DNA of 64,000 nucleotides from Xanthobacter sp. NM-59 (GCF_021401125.1 NZ_JACBFQ010000009.1:1-64000), one strand, 5' to 3'. Shown: positions 17,573 to 28,697, counted from the first letter of the stretch. The notes: generated from the sequence alone by a model not told the origin. Numbers and translations: made by a program.

Positions 17573-18142
17573 TCAAGACTTCAGGCTGGCGTCAAGTGCC
17601 GCTCCAAAACCTTTGAACGAGATCGGCAACGTCAACGTGCGCCGCGCACCATTCTCAAAAGTGAAGTTGCCCGGCTCGCTGGCGGCGCGCAATTGCTGAA
17701 GGGCGGCCGCATCCAGGGGCGCCTCGGCGAAGCAGCTTTGCAGGCACTTCTTGAATTCAAGCTGGATCGGCTTCGCCTTGTCGTCGACCTGCACCTTTAC
17801 GCCCGCCGGCAGCCACACGCCCGGCGGCAGTTGAATGACGAGGCTGACGGGCCCCTTCGGATCGGCGCGGCCGACGGCGATGCTCGCCACTGTGCCCTGG
17901 CCTTGCATCTGCAGGTTCTGGGCGATCTCGCAAACGCGCCCACTGCCCTGCCCGCCGCCCTCCTGGGTCACGCAGCGCAACACCCAGTCCCGATAGGTGG
18001 CCGTGGTGGCGCCCGGCTGGGAGGGCTGGGCGCCGGCGGCGGGCGCGGGCGGTGCTGCCGGCTTCTGCTGCGCCATGGCGGATCCGGCGGAAAGAAGGGA
18101 CAGGCCCAGCACGCCGGCCACCCGGAAAAGCGAACATCTCAT
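17573..18142 (-). CDS. Invasion-associated locus B (IalB) family protein
   Basis: A 189-residue secreted protein: MRCSLFRVAGVLGLSLLSAGSAMAQ is a clear Sec signal peptide, followed by a Pro/Ala linker and an IalB domain with YRDWVLRCVTQEGG, CEIAQNLQMQGQG and LPPGVWLPAGVKVQVDD. The three Cys visible after the signal (in LRCV, VCEIAQ and KKCLQSCF there are four in total) suggest two disulfides. The family is widespread in rhizobia and Bartonella and is periplasmic; in Bartonella it is linked to erythrocyte entry, but most members have no known function. The start at 18142 was chosen for the signal peptide. Confidence 0.87.
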   Translation of the reverse strand: MRCSLFRVAGVLGLSLLSAGSAMAQQKPAAPPAPAAGAQPSQPGATTATYRDWVLRCVTQEGGGQGSGRVCEIAQNLQMQGQGTVASIAVGRADPKGPVSLVIQLPPGVWLPAGVKVQVDDKAKPIQLEFKKCLQSCFAEAPLDAAALQQLRAASEPGNFTFENGARRTLTLPISFKGFGAALDASLKS

Positions 18143-18323
18143 CTTGAAATTTCCATCCTTGCCAAGGCATTGCCCGAAGCCACCGCGATGGCGTGCAGCG
18201 GGCGAATGCGTCAAACCCCAAAGCGTTTCCGAGCATCGCTGGGGCTAGCTCGTGCGAAGGACCCGCGTAAAAGCATTGACGGCCTCTCTACTTCCATCAA
18301 CGAAGCTGAAGCCGCCTAAGCCG

Positions 18324-18361
18324 AGGCCGGCCGCTGGCATCATGTGTCCAGCGGCCGGCCT
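18324..18361 (+). terminator. Strong hairpin between the IalB-like gene and the autotransporter
   Basis: Perfect 14-bp arms (AGGCCGGCCGCTGG / CCAGCGGCCGGCCT) around a 10-base loop, followed on the plus strand by TTGCTTCTC. The T-rich side makes it better as a plus-strand terminator, although it also sits 34 bp after the autotransporter stop on the minus strand. A 37-codon plus-strand reading frame (18206-18319) ends just before it. Confidence 0.6.
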
Positions 18362-18395
18362 TTGCTTCTCGCGGACGCTCGGGTCGCAGCTCCCG

Positions 18396-21300
18396 TCAGA
18401 ACTTCAGGGAGAACTGAGCGGTGAAGGCATTCTGCGAGGCCGAGGTCGCGAACTGGCCGCTATAGGTCACGGCCAGGGTCGCCGCATCCGACACGCCGTA
18501 CGCAAGGCCCGCATTCAGCAGCAACGCATCCTGCGCGATCGGCACGCCCTCCACCTCAAACGGGGTGGTCCCGCTCAGGAAGCGCATGGCGGCGGTGGGC
18601 GCGATGTCGCCGAAGGCGTGCTGCCAGCCCAGCGTCATGCTCGGCGTCAGGGCCCGCCCGAACAGCTCCACGGAGGTCGCGGCGCGCACGCCCAGGGTGC
18701 TGTAGAGCGTGTCCATGGCGCCAGTGTCCACCGCCAGCGCAGCGGCGCGATAGCTTTCGGAGAACGAGGCGCCACCGACATTCACATAGGCAAGGCCGGC
18801 GAACGGCTCGAAGACATAGCCGCCCAGGGAGACATCGTAGCCCACCTCGCCGAAGAGCTGGGAAGTGCCCAGGCTGTAGCCGCCGCTGGTGGTCTCGCTG
18901 AAGCCAGAGAAGGCGATGGACCGGCTCACCGACACATCGTGCCACCCATAGGCGAAACCGCCCCGCAGCGCCCAGGCTCCGAATTGCCCGCCGGCATAGA
19001 AGCCCACGTCGTAATTGTCGCTGTTGCCGCTGGAGGCGCGGGCATCCACCTCGAAGCTGGAGCGGCTGTAGCCGCCGAACACGCCGGCCCACACATTGGG
19101 CTGAACCACCACGTCGGCACCGATGAGGAAGCCACCCAGGCTGTTGGAAATGCTGGCGGCATTCCCGTTGCCGAAGCTGTTGCCCCAGCCGCCATAGCCC
19201 ATGGGCCCACAAGGTCACATCCAGGTCCTGGCTCAGACGCGCTGTGGAGGGACCGGCCCCCTGGGCCGCCCGGGCCAGGGCATCGGGGCCACTGGCCGCC
19301 TGCCGCAGACGCGCGCCCACCGCCTCGCGGACATAGATGGACTCTTGCAGCAGCACCGTATCCACCGAGGCATAGACCTCGCCGGAAAGGGCGTTGAAGG
19401 CCGCGGCCACGGACCCTTTCGGCAGGCCGAGGATGGCGTCATACACCCCGTTGCCGGCGCCGAGCGCCTGCGCCGCCACGGCCACGCCCGCCTCATTGGG
19501 CGTGCGCGCATAGGTGATGAAGTCGACCCCACTGTAGATCAGGCTTAGATAGACGTTCTGCGCGTCATAGGTAAGCGTCGGATCAAGGAAGGCGAAGTCC
19601 GATGTCACCGTGCCGAAAGTGCCGGCGAGCGTTCCGGACGTGGACAGGATGGTGATGCTGCTGGACGCCGGATAACGGCCACTCTCCGCCAACACCTGCA
19701 CCGCGGCACCGTCGGAAATGGTGACGGCTCCGGTGGCGGTGATCAAATCGTGCTCGCCTGCCGGCGTCACGTCCACCCGATAAACGGCGCCCGAGTTGAA
19801 GGTGACGGCCCCGTTCACCGTCAGGGTTCCCGGCGAGCAGCCGGGCGCGGCGATGCCGCCCGCATTCACCGTCAGCCCGCCAATGGTGGCGGTGCCGCCG
19901 AGCACCCCGCCGTCATTCACGGTGAAGGGCGAGGGGGTGAGCGTGCCCTTGGTGAGCACCACCGCCGCGTTATCCACCGCCACCGGGCCCTCATAGGGCG
20001 CGGAGAAGGTCACCTCGCCGCCGCCGGTGAAGGTCACGAGGCCGGTGCCGGAAATGGAGCCGTTGAAGGCGTAGCTGTCCGAACGGTTGAACACCAGGCT
20101 GGCATTGTTCACCACATCGCCGACGATGGACCCCGTGGTGCCGCCATTGCCGAGCTGCAGCGTGCCCTCGGCGATGGTGGTTCCGCCCGCATAGGTGTTG
20201 GTTCCGGCCAGGATCAGCGTGCCGCCGCCGGCCTTGGTGAGGGCGCCGTCGCCCGACACCACGCTGGACAGCGTCAGAGTCTGCGCGGCGTCGACGGCGA
20301 AGGTCCGCCGCCACTGCCGTCCATGGCCGTGAGCGTCACGCCGCACCATAGGCAAAAGTGCCGCCCGCGCTGAGGGCGCCCGCCCCGCTGAGGGCAAGGG
20401 CCCCGTTGCCGAGCGCCTGCGCCGCCGCGACCCGCACGGTGCCGGAGGCGATGGAGAGCCCGCCGGAGAAGGTGTTCGCGCCGCTGAGCGTCAGCGTGCC
20501 CGAGCCCTTCTGCACCACCGCGCCGGTGCCGGAGATGGTCCCCGCGAAGGTGCTTTCGCCGGAAAGGTCGACGGCGAGGGCGGCGTTGTTCAGCACATCG
20601 CCCAGGATCGAGCCCGAGGCACCGCCATCCCCGAGCTGAAGCGTGCCACCCGAGATGGTGGTGCCGCCCGTATAGGTGTTGGCGCCGGTGAGGATGAGGG
20701 TGCCGAAATCGCTCTTCTCGATGCCAGTGGAGCCCTTCAGCACGCTGGCGATGGTGGCCACCGTGCCGGCCCCGGCCGCGGTGCCGTCACCCACGCGGAT
20801 GGGTGCGGGCGAGACGCCGGAGAGAAGGATATCTCCGCCGGTCACCACATAGCCCGTGTCCAGGAACTGCATGCCGAGCGCGGTCACCCGGCCGTGGCTG
20901 TTGTCCACGCTCACCGTTCCGGCATTGGCCTGGAACACGGCGAAGCCACTGTTCCAGGCCCTGGAGATGGTGCCGCTGGCGTTGATCCAATTGGTCTGGG
21001 CATCCGCCGTCCACGTCCCGGTGCCTCCCAGCACCGTCTGCGTGGGCGCGGTGTGGGCGCCGTTCCAGAACAGGATCGGGCTGCCGGGCTCGTCCACCAC
21101 CAGGTTCACCTGGCCGGCGACGGAGGTTTGCACGCCGCCTTCATAGCCGCCGGGCATGGCGCCCACCTCAAGGCTATTGTCGGTGAGCGCGCCGGTATAG
21201 CTGACGATCCGATAGACACCGAGGCCGAAGCCGTCGGCGGAGGTCACGTTCAGTGTGCCGTCCAGCGTCACGTTGCCATTGACGTTGAACACCGCGCTGT

Positions 21301-24300
21301 CGCTCACCGCGCCCAGGGTCACCGCCAGGGTCGCGCCGGAGGACAGGTCGAGCCCGCCCATGGTGAGGCCGCTGAACTGGGTGCCGGCCAGGGTGCCGCC
21401 ATCAAGCACGTGCACCGTCCGCGCGATGGTGCCGCCGTTCACCGCCGTGTCGCCCGCATAGGTGTTCGCGCCCGAAAGGGTCAGCACTCCCGTGCCGGTC
21501 TTGGTGAGGCCGCCGGTGCCGGTGATGGAACCGGAGAAGCTCGTGCTGGCATTGTTGCCGCCGGTGACGAGACTCGCCCCCGCCAGCTCCACGCCGCCCC
21601 TGCCGCCGATCGAGCCCACCCTCTCGTCCGAGCGGAGGATGAAGCGGGCGCCGGAGGCCACATTCACGCCGCTGGTGTCGCCGATGGCCTGGCCACCGGT
21701 GGCGATGAGGGTTCCGGCGTCCACATTCGTGGCGCCGCCATAGGTGTTGGCACCGCCGATCACCAGCGTGCCGGCGCCGGTCTTGGCAAGGCTGCCGAGG
21801 CCCGCAATGGTCCCGGTCAACGTGAGGGTCTTGGCGTCGTCCACCTCAAAGGTGCCGCCCCCCGCGCCGCCGGTGGGCGTCAGCGAAACGGCCGTGGCGA
21901 ACGTGAAAGTGTCGCTGGCGCGCAGGGTGCCGGTGCCGGAAAGGGCGAGCGGGCCGCTGCCAAGCGCGCTTTCGCCATAGACCTGCACCGTGCCTTCGGA
22001 AACACTGGTGCCTCCGTCATAGTGTTGGTGCCGGTGAGGGTCAGCGTGCCCGCTCCGCTCTTGGCTAGGCAGCCCGAACCGGTGATGGCGCCGGAGAAGG
22101 TGGAGCTGGTGCCGTCGCCGCCCGTGCTGAGGCAATGGCCGTAGAGCGCCACGCCGCCGGCGCCCGCCAGCGAACCCACCGCCTCGTCTGCATCGGTGAG
22201 CGAGAGGCTGGCGCCGCCCGCCACCGACAGGCGCGCCGTATCGGAGAGCGAGGAGCCGCCGGCGATGAACAGCCGGCCGGCGCTGACAGTGGTGGTGCCG
22301 CTAAAGGTGTTGGCGCCCGTCAGCCACAGGTCGCCCGTGCCGCTCTTGGTGAGCTTGCCCGCGCCGGAAACGATGCCGGACACGGTGAGCACCTGCGCGT
22401 CATCCACCCTGAGGGTGCCGCCGCCGCTGGTGCCGGACGGGGTCAGGGACATACCCTTGGCAAAAGTGAAGCTGCTGCTGGCGCGCAGCGTGCCCGCCCC
22501 CAGAAGGGCCAGCGCGCCGCTGCCCAGCGCCTCGGCCCCCCACACCTGGACGGTGCCTTGGGAAACCGTGGTTCCTCCGGCATAGGTGTTGGCCCCGGTG
22601 AGCTTGAGGGTGCCCGCCCCGTGCTTCACCAAGGCGCCGGTGCCCGAGATGGCGCCGCCATAGGTCACGGTGTCGGCTCGGTTGAAGACCAGGGCGGCAT
22701 TGTCCGCGATATTCCCCGCGATCGATCCGGACGTGCCGCCATCGCCGATCTGGAGCGTGCCGGCGGTGATGGTGGTGCCGCCGGTGGCCTGCATGTCGCC
22801 GGTGAGGGTCAGCGTGCCCGCGCCCTGCTTCTCCAGCGTGCCGGTGCCGGTGATGCTGCCGGAATAAGCACCGCATTGGAGCGGTTGAAGATCAGCGCCC
22901 CGTCATTGGCGATGTCGCCGGACACGGACCCCGAGGCGCCCCCGGCACCCAGCTGGAGGGTGCCGGCCGAGATGGTGGTGCCGCCCGCGTAGGTGTTGTC
23001 CGCAGTGAGGATCAGCCTGCCGTCGCCGGTCTTCTCAAGGCCGTCCGAGCCAACGATCCCCGCCGAGATGGTGGCGATGGCGGACGCATCGACCACGTTC
23101 ACCACCGGCTGCACCGAAGCACTGGCCAGCGTGAGAACATAGCTCGAGGAATCAGCCGCGATCTCATAACCCGAGGTGACGAACTTGAGGCCCTTGGTGA
23201 TGACCGCGCCCGAGTGGTATCCACCCACACGGTGCCGGCCGCGCCCGCGAACACGGCGTTCTTGCCGTCGCTCCACGCGACGTGGCTGGTGCCGCCGGAA
23301 TTGGTCCAGTTGGTGGAGCCGTTGGCGCTCCAGGTCCCGGTGCCACCGTCAACCGAGGAGGTGCTGCCCCCCGTCGTGGTGCCGCTCCAATAGAGGCCGC
23401 CATCGGCCACCAGAAGCTGCACCTCGCCCGCAATACTGGTGTTGATGGTATATTCGAAGTCCGTCGGCGCGGTGCCGATGGTCAGGCCGGAACCGGCCAG
23501 CGTGCCGTCGTATTGAATCACCAGATAGGTGCCGAGCCCCATCGCACCATTGTCGGTGATGTTCAGCGTGAGGTTCGTCGACGCATAATAGACGGCGTTG
23601 CCGCTATCGGACGCGCCAAGGGTGGCGTCGAGGACCGCGCCGGAATGGAGGATGATCGCGCCCGCCCCGGACGAAATGGCCGAACGGTTCGCCACCACCG
23701 TGGCAGCGGGGTGGCCCCCGGCCTCAACCGTGATGTCGCCGAAAATGTATCCCGTGTGCGTCCCGGTGGGGTCATTGGAAAGGGTCGCGCCGTTCGCCAC
23801 CGTCGCCGACACCATGAGGCCGCCATTGACGCTCGAATTGCCGAGCTGCAGCGTGCCCGATTGCACCGCCAAAGCCGGGGCCGTCACGAAGGTTCCCCAG
23901 TTCACGGATGAGAAGTTCTTCACCACCCAGGTGCAGGCGGAGGCCACCTCGATGGCCGCGAAATTCTTGAACTGCCCGCCATTTCCGGCATCGATGTCAG
24001 CCGCGTCGAAAACACCGCCGGCGCCGGAAAGCTTCAAGGTGTCGGTGCCGCCGGACACCGCCACCATTTCGCCTGTGATCGTGGCATAGGCAGAGCCGTC
24101 ACCGGCAAGTTCGAGAATATTGGTTCCACCGGTGAACGCGATTGCATTCGCGCGGGTCACCCCATCACCACCCAGGCCACCTAACACCGCCGACGCCCGC
24201 TGTGGCCGCGACCAGCCCGCCACCGGCGCCGCCCTGCACCACCGCGCCATTGGCCAGGTTCACAGCGACAATGTCGGAGCAGCTGCCATTCACCACATAC

Positions 24301-25072
24301 AGGCCGCTGCCGCCGGCACCGCCGTGATAGGAGCGGCCACCGGCGCCACCGGTGACAATGGAGCCGATGGTGGCGGACGCCGCGGCGCCACTGGAGATGA
24401 AGAGACCACCGCCGCCGGCGCCGCTATATGAATCCCCACCGCCGCCGCCCGCGCCGCCGCGCCGCCTGTCACGGCCGTGGTCAGCACACCCAGGTCGCCG
24501 GAACCTCCGACGATGGCGCCAAAGCCGCCACCGCCTCCACCGCCTCCACCGCTCATGCTCGGCGAGTTGCCGTTGCCGCCGTCACCGCCCTTGCCGCCGG
24601 CTCCCGTATCGCCCGCGGCAACGCTGCCGCCATCCACGCCGTCGCCACCGAAGGGTGCTCCACCTGCGCCACCGCTGCCGTTGACGACGAGACCCGTGCC
24701 GTCCGCACCAGACGTGCTGCCGCCGTCGCCACCATTCCCCGGCTGCGCGATGGGCGCGAGGCCGCCATCCCCCCGCAGTGCCGCCATATGCGCCATAGCC
24801 GCCGGCGCCGGCGGGAGCGAGCGAGTTCGCGCCACCGCCGGCCGTTCCGCCGGCGCCGCCCAAGCCGCCTGCGATCGAGGGGATGTAGGTCCGCCCCCGC
24901 CGGCGAAGGCGGGGCCCGCGGTCGTCAGGAAGAGCGCCAGCACCGGCATCAGCGCGGACGTTACCAGGAGCCGCCGGCGGATGGAGACCACGCCGCCCGC
25001 GGCGCGCGCCTGAAGGGCCATGCCCGCCTCGCCATCGCGCGCCAACCGGCCGCCAACGTTCTTCCGCACCAT
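18396..25072 (-). pseudogene. Giant autotransporter adhesin with PATR repeats, multiply frameshifted
   Basis: If joined, about 2,225 residues. The start ATG at 25072 (after GGGGGAG) gives a long signal region ending LALFLTTAGPAFA. A glycine-rich segment, about ten beta-strand repeats of the [21 protein letters not shown] kind (autotransporter-associated repeat), two ...GGTGTW..N..TNW modules and a C-terminal beta-barrel (from about 19400, ending FTAQFSLKF with the terminal Phe needed for outer-membrane assembly) follow. The frame changes about ten times by single-base insertions or deletions, near 24885, 24765, 24450, 24190, 23215, 22865, 22015, 20330 (two within 40 bp) and 19200. Some lie in G runs. 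No segment contains substitution-type stops, so decay is recent, or the sequence has indel errors here. Type V secretion to the cell surface would be its role if intact. Confidence 0.85.
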
Positions 25073-25472
25073 GACCACTCCCCCGGAATGCCGCCGAGCG
25101 CAGACACAGCGACAGGGGGTGCCTGCCGGATCCGCGCGTTCCTTGGGGATTTCTCTGAGGAAGCCGTTAGGCCGCTACCACGATTGCGCAGCGGCTCGTC
25201 GAGATTGCGCAACCGGCGAAAATAAATCCGCGGCGGGCATTTGCGCCACAGAGGCCCGCCTTCTTCGAAGCGGCCGCCCGCATTCACGCATCGACCAATT
25301 GGCGAGAGCCACGCGCGGCGTTCGCGCCTAACGTCCGAGGTCGAAGCGAATTCCGCTTTCGCCGCGGGAGATATAGTGCATTCATACCTCCACCCACACG
25401 GGTGAGAGGATCGAGGATTGCCCTGCTCGGCGCAGAACGCCGAGCGCGCTGGACTGGACGAAGTGGGACGCC
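25073..25472. other. Divergent promoter region with a spaced direct repeat
   Basis: 400 bp between the autotransporter and the LuxR-type gene. GATTGCGCA occurs at 25182-25190 and again at 25203-25211, in the same orientation and 21 bp apart, i.e. two helical turns, which suits cooperative binding of a dimeric activator such as the adjacent LuxR-type protein. No coding sequence is evident. Confidence 0.5.
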
Positions 25473-26600
25473 ATGACCATGCCAACGCTCGAGCGGCTCG
25501 ACGATGTCATCTATGCGATCTACGGCGCCGCGCTGGCCCCGGAGCTGTGGCCGCAGGTGCTGTCCAAGATCGGCGCCGTGGTCGATGGCGAAGGGGCCAT
25601 CGTGCTCTTCTACAAGGAAAACGCGCCTTCCGAATTCATCCACGCGCCGGAGCTGCACGCCGCGGTGCGCACCTACCTGAACGGCGAATGGTGGACGCGC
25701 GACCTCCACGCGCTGCGCGCCATTGAGCATCACCTGCGCGACGGCGACGTGATGAGTGATTTCACCATCGCCACCAAGGAGGAGATGGAGACCCACCCCA
25801 TCTATACGGAATTCTTCCGCAGCGTGGGATTCGGCTGGCTCATGTCCGCGGTCATGCTACCGGATTTCGGATATCTGGTGGCGCTCTCGGTGCCCCGCGC
25901 CAAGGACAAGCCGCCATTCTGCCAACAGGACATGGAAACCCTGCGCCTGCTGGGCCGGCATGTGGAACAGGCGCTGCGGGTGTCCATGCGCATCGCCAAT
26001 CTCGACACCTCGCAGGTGGCCATGATCGCCGCCCTGGACGCCGTTTCGGCGGGCATCTACGCCCTCGACACGAGCGGGCGGCGGGTGATGGCCAACAAAA
26101 GCGCGCTTGCCCAGTTCGCCTCGTTCTTCTGCGAGCCCGCCGGCCGGATGATGCCGCGTCAGCCCGCCGAGCGACCGCGCTTCCAGGCGATGGTGAAGGC
26201 TGCGATGGAGGCCAGCGCATCGAGCGAGCCGCCCCACGCGTGCGTCCTGAGTGACGAGGATGGCCAGCGGCTCGCGGCATGGGCCCTGCCGGTGAGGGCG
26301 GAGGCGCAGGCGCGCTTCGGTGGGCAGGATGGCGAAGCGCGCACCCTCATCGTCGCCGTGCCCCTGGAACAACACCAGATGGTGGCGCCGGCGGTGATCC
26401 GCGACATGTTCGGCCTGTCGCTGGGCGAAGCGCGACTCGCCGCGCTCATCGGCAGCGGCGTGGCCCTGCAGCAGGCCGCCGGCCAGCTTGGCATCACCCA
26501 GGGCACCGCCCGCGTGGTGCTCAAGCGCGTATTCTCCAAGCTGGGCATCAACCGCCAGACGGAACTCGTACTCCAGCTCTCCAAGCTCACAGGCTGGTAA
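25473..26600 (+). CDS. LuxR-type helix-turn-helix transcriptional regulator
   Basis: A 375-residue protein with a C-terminal LuxR/GerE-type HTH: LSLGEARLAALIGSGVALQQ, then AAGQLGITQGTARVVLKRVF and SKLGINRQTELVLQLSKL (about residues 312-372). The N-terminal 300 residues are not an acyl-homoserine-lactone domain that I recognise; they include a central stretch (DAVSAGIYALDTSGRRVMANKSAL) that resembles a PAS sensor. This architecture is common in rhizobial stand-alone regulators. It is divergently transcribed from the autotransporter and may control it. The frame starts at ATG 25473; MTMPTLERLDDVIYAIY is a reasonable N-terminus. Confidence 0.87.
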   Translation: MTMPTLERLDDVIYAIYGAALAPELWPQVLSKIGAVVDGEGAIVLFYKENAPSEFIHAPELHAAVRTYLNGEWWTRDLHALRAIEHHLRDGDVMSDFTIATKEEMETHPIYTEFFRSVGFGWLMSAVMLPDFGYLVALSVPRAKDKPPFCQQDMETLRLLGRHVEQALRVSMRIANLDTSQVAMIAALDAVSAGIYALDTSGRRVMANKSALAQFASFFCEPAGRMMPRQPAERPRFQAMVKAAMEASASSEPPHACVLSDEDGQRLAAWALPVRAEAQARFGGQDGEARTLIVAVPLEQHQMVAPAVIRDMFGLSLGEARLAALIGSGVALQQAAGQLGITQGTARVVLKRVFSKLGINRQTELVLQLSKLTGW

Positions 26601-26666
26601 CGTTCCACGCCCCCTTCGAGCAAAGGTGGGCTAGGCCGGCGGGGAGCAAGCCCGTCTTTCCCATGC

Positions 26667-26728
26667 GCGACCGGCGCGGGCGGGCAAAACGGGGCCCGCG
26701 CCGGTCGCACCGGCTTTCGCCTTTTTAT
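26667..26728 (+). terminator. Terminator after the LuxR-type gene
   Basis: A perfect 15-bp stem (GCGACCGGCGCGGGC / GCCCGCGCCGGTCGC, 26667-26681 and 26694-26708) followed 12 bases later by CTTTTTATC. It lies between the convergent luxR-type gene and kdsB and can serve both strands. Confidence 0.75.
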
Positions 26729-26747
26729 CGGGTGGGAGGGGCGCCCC

Positions 26748-27551
26748 TCACTCCATCCCCATCTTCGCGAGATAGCCTTCGATCAGCGGCACGTCGGAGG
26801 GATTGTTCAGCTCCCAGAAGGCCGCGCCTCGCGCTTCCACCTCGACGGCGGCAATGGGCGTGCCGTGCTCCAGGAAGCGCAGCTGCTCCAGCCCCTCGAG
26901 GGTCTCGAGAACTCCCTGCTCCATCCGCCCATAGGCATCGAGCGCGCTGCGGCGGTAGGCATAAAGGCCCACATGGTGGAACACCGGCACCACCCCATCC
27001 ACCTTTGCCTTGCCATTGGTGAAGGGAATGACTTCCTTGGAAAAATAAAGGGCGTTGCCGGCCCGGTCGAACACCACCGTGGTCGCCCCGACCCGCCCGG
27101 CCCGCCGGTCGGCCAGAAAATGCTCCAGCGATTCCTCGTCGCAGCGCAGGACCGGCGTCGCAACCTCGCGCGCAGGCTCGTCACGCATGGCCTTCACCAG
27201 GGCCGTCACGAAGTGCGGCGGCGTCAGCGGCGCGTCACCCTGAAGATTGACGATGATTTCCGCCGTGATGGCGGCCCGCTCCACTGCCTGCGCCACGCGC
27301 TCGGTGCCATTGCGGCAAGCGGCATCGGTCATGATGACGGGCGTCGACAGGCGCCGGGCCTCGTCCGCGATTCGCTCGTCGTCCGTCGCCACATAGACCG
27401 CCGCGCCATCGGCCCCGGCGCGGGCTGCCAGAATGGAGCGCTCCACCAGGGTGCGCTCGATGCCGCTCGCGCCCTTCAGCTTCGCCAGCGGCTTGCCGGG
27501 ATAGCGGCTCGACGCATATCGCGCCGGAATGATGATGGCGACGTCACTCAT
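26748..27551 (-). CDS. kdsB: 3-deoxy-manno-octulosonate cytidylyltransferase
   Basis: A 267-residue CMP-Kdo synthetase: it joins Kdo to CMP from CTP, activating it for transfer to lipid A in LPS synthesis (cytoplasm). The N-terminus AIIIPARYASSRYPGKPL is the nucleotide-binding signature of the family; further hallmarks are IIVNLQGDAPL, FFSKEVIPF-like LYFSKEVIPF and HHVGLYAYRR. Length is typical. The ATG at 27551 (MSDVAIIIP) is preceded by AAAGGTG; a longer frame is spurious. It follows kdsA by 83 bp on the same strand, so the two Kdo genes are probably co-transcribed. Confidence 0.96.
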   Translation of the reverse strand: MSDVAIIIPARYASSRYPGKPLAKLKGASGIERTLVERSILAARAGADGAAVYVATDDERIADEARRLSTPVIMTDAACRNGTERVAQAVERAAITAEIIVNLQGDAPLTPPHFVTALVKAMRDEPAREVATPVLRCDEESLEHFLADRRAGRVGATTVVFDRAGNALYFSKEVIPFTNGKAKVDGVVPVFHHVGLYAYRRSALDAYGRMEQGVLETLEGLEQLRFLEHGTPIAAVEVEARGAAFWELNNPSDVPLIEGYLAKMGME

Positions 27552-27634
27552 GCTGCACCTTTCGGCAGAAGATGGGAAAAGCCCGAGCGCCGGCCTCCGC
27601 GGGGGTGGGGCGACGCGCAGGCCGGAGCCGCGCC

Positions 27635-28486
27635 TCAGAAGGCGGCAGTGAGGGACTTGTTCTTGGCGATGGCGTCGAGGGCGGTGAGATCCCTCAGCAG
27701 CGGGCCAATCCACTCCAGCGGCAGCATGTTCGGCCCATCGGAAGGCGCGTGGTCCGGATCATCATGCGCTTCCGCGAAGATGGCGGCCGCCCCCACCGCC
27801 AGCGCCGCGCGCGCGAGCGCCGGCGCGAAATCGCGCTTGCCACCGGAAGAGCCGCCCCGCCCGCCCGGCTCCTGCACCGAATGGGTGGCGTCGAAAACGA
27901 TGGGGTAGCCGGTCTGCGCCATGATGGGCAGGCCGCGGAAATCGCTCACCAACGTGTTGTAGCCGAAGGAGGTGCCGCGATCGCACAGCAGGATGCGCTC
28001 ATTGCCGGTGGACGCGATCTTGTCGGCCACATTGGCCATGTCCCACGGCGCCAGGAACTGCCCCTTCTTCACATTCACCACGGCACCCGTCTCGCCCGCC
28101 GCGATCAGCAGATCCGTTTGCCGGCAGAGGAAGGCGGGAATCTGGATGATGTCCACCACCTTGCCGGCGGTCCGCGCCTGCTCGATATCGTGGATGTCGG
28201 TGAGCACCGGGCAGCCGAACTCGGCGCGCACAGCCTCCAGGATCTTCAGCCCCTCGTCGAGGCCGATGCCGCGCCGGCCCTTGAGGGACGTGCGATTCGC
28301 CTTGTCGTAGGACGATTTGAAGATGAAGGGCACGCCGGCCTTCTCCGCTTCCGCCTTGAGAAAGGCCGCCAGGCGGAAGGTGTGATCCCGGCTTTCGATC
28401 TGGCACGGACCCGAAATGAAGGCGAACGGCAGATCATTGCCAAACGTCACGTTGCCGACGGTCACATGCTTTACAGCGTCGCTCAT
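27635..28486 (-). CDS. kdsA: 3-deoxy-8-phosphooctulonate synthase
   Basis: A 283-residue Kdo-8-phosphate synthase, which condenses phosphoenolpyruvate with arabinose 5-phosphate. Conserved blocks are FAFISGPCQIESRDH (the PEP-site Cys in GPCQIES), FKSSYDKANRTS, TDIHDIEQ, IIQIPAFLCRQTDLL, NVKKGQFLAPWDM and FDATHSVQEPGG. The Cys in ISGPC-Q position is the residue that in some KdsA enzymes binds a metal where others have Asn; metal dependence should not be deduced from that alone. Start at 28486 (MSDAVKHVTVG) suits the family length. It is directly upstream of kdsB. Confidence 0.96.
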   Translation of the reverse strand: MSDAVKHVTVGNVTFGNDLPFAFISGPCQIESRDHTFRLAAFLKAEAEKAGVPFIFKSSYDKANRTSLKGRRGIGLDEGLKILEAVRAEFGCPVLTDIHDIEQARTAGKVVDIIQIPAFLCRQTDLLIAAGETGAVVNVKKGQFLAPWDMANVADKIASTGNERILLCDRGTSFGYNTLVSDFRGLPIMAQTGYPIVFDATHSVQEPGGRGGSSGGKRDFAPALARAALAVGAAAIFAEAHDDPDHAPSDGPNMLPLEWIGPLLRDLTALDAIAKNKSLTAAF

Positions 28487-28662
28487 CCTGCACCCATTCG
28501 GCGCCGGCATCGGCGGCACCCTGTTCCAGAGCCAGTGCGCCGCTGACCGCGGCGCGCGAAACATGCGCCAGGAGCGCCAGCCGCTCAAGAGCCCCCCTCG
28601 CGCATCGCGGGCGACACCGCGCACGGAGGCGGCAGAGTTAGACTGAATTGAGCAGACTTCCT

Positions 28663-28697
28663 GAAAAACTCCGCCAAGAGCTAAAAGCTCAATTGGC
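28663..28697 (-). terminator. Rho-independent terminator of the first tRNA-Ala
   Basis: On the minus strand a two-part stem, GCCAA...TTGGC outside and GAGCT...AGCTC inside, is followed by GGAGTTTTTC. It lies 20 bp downstream of the tRNA 3' end. Confidence 0.75.

Noticed and set aside
20100-23000. Regularly repeated sequence resembling a CRISPR-like or satellite array
   Set aside because: The repeats are the degenerate coding units of the PATR passenger domain; there are no constant repeats with unique spacers.
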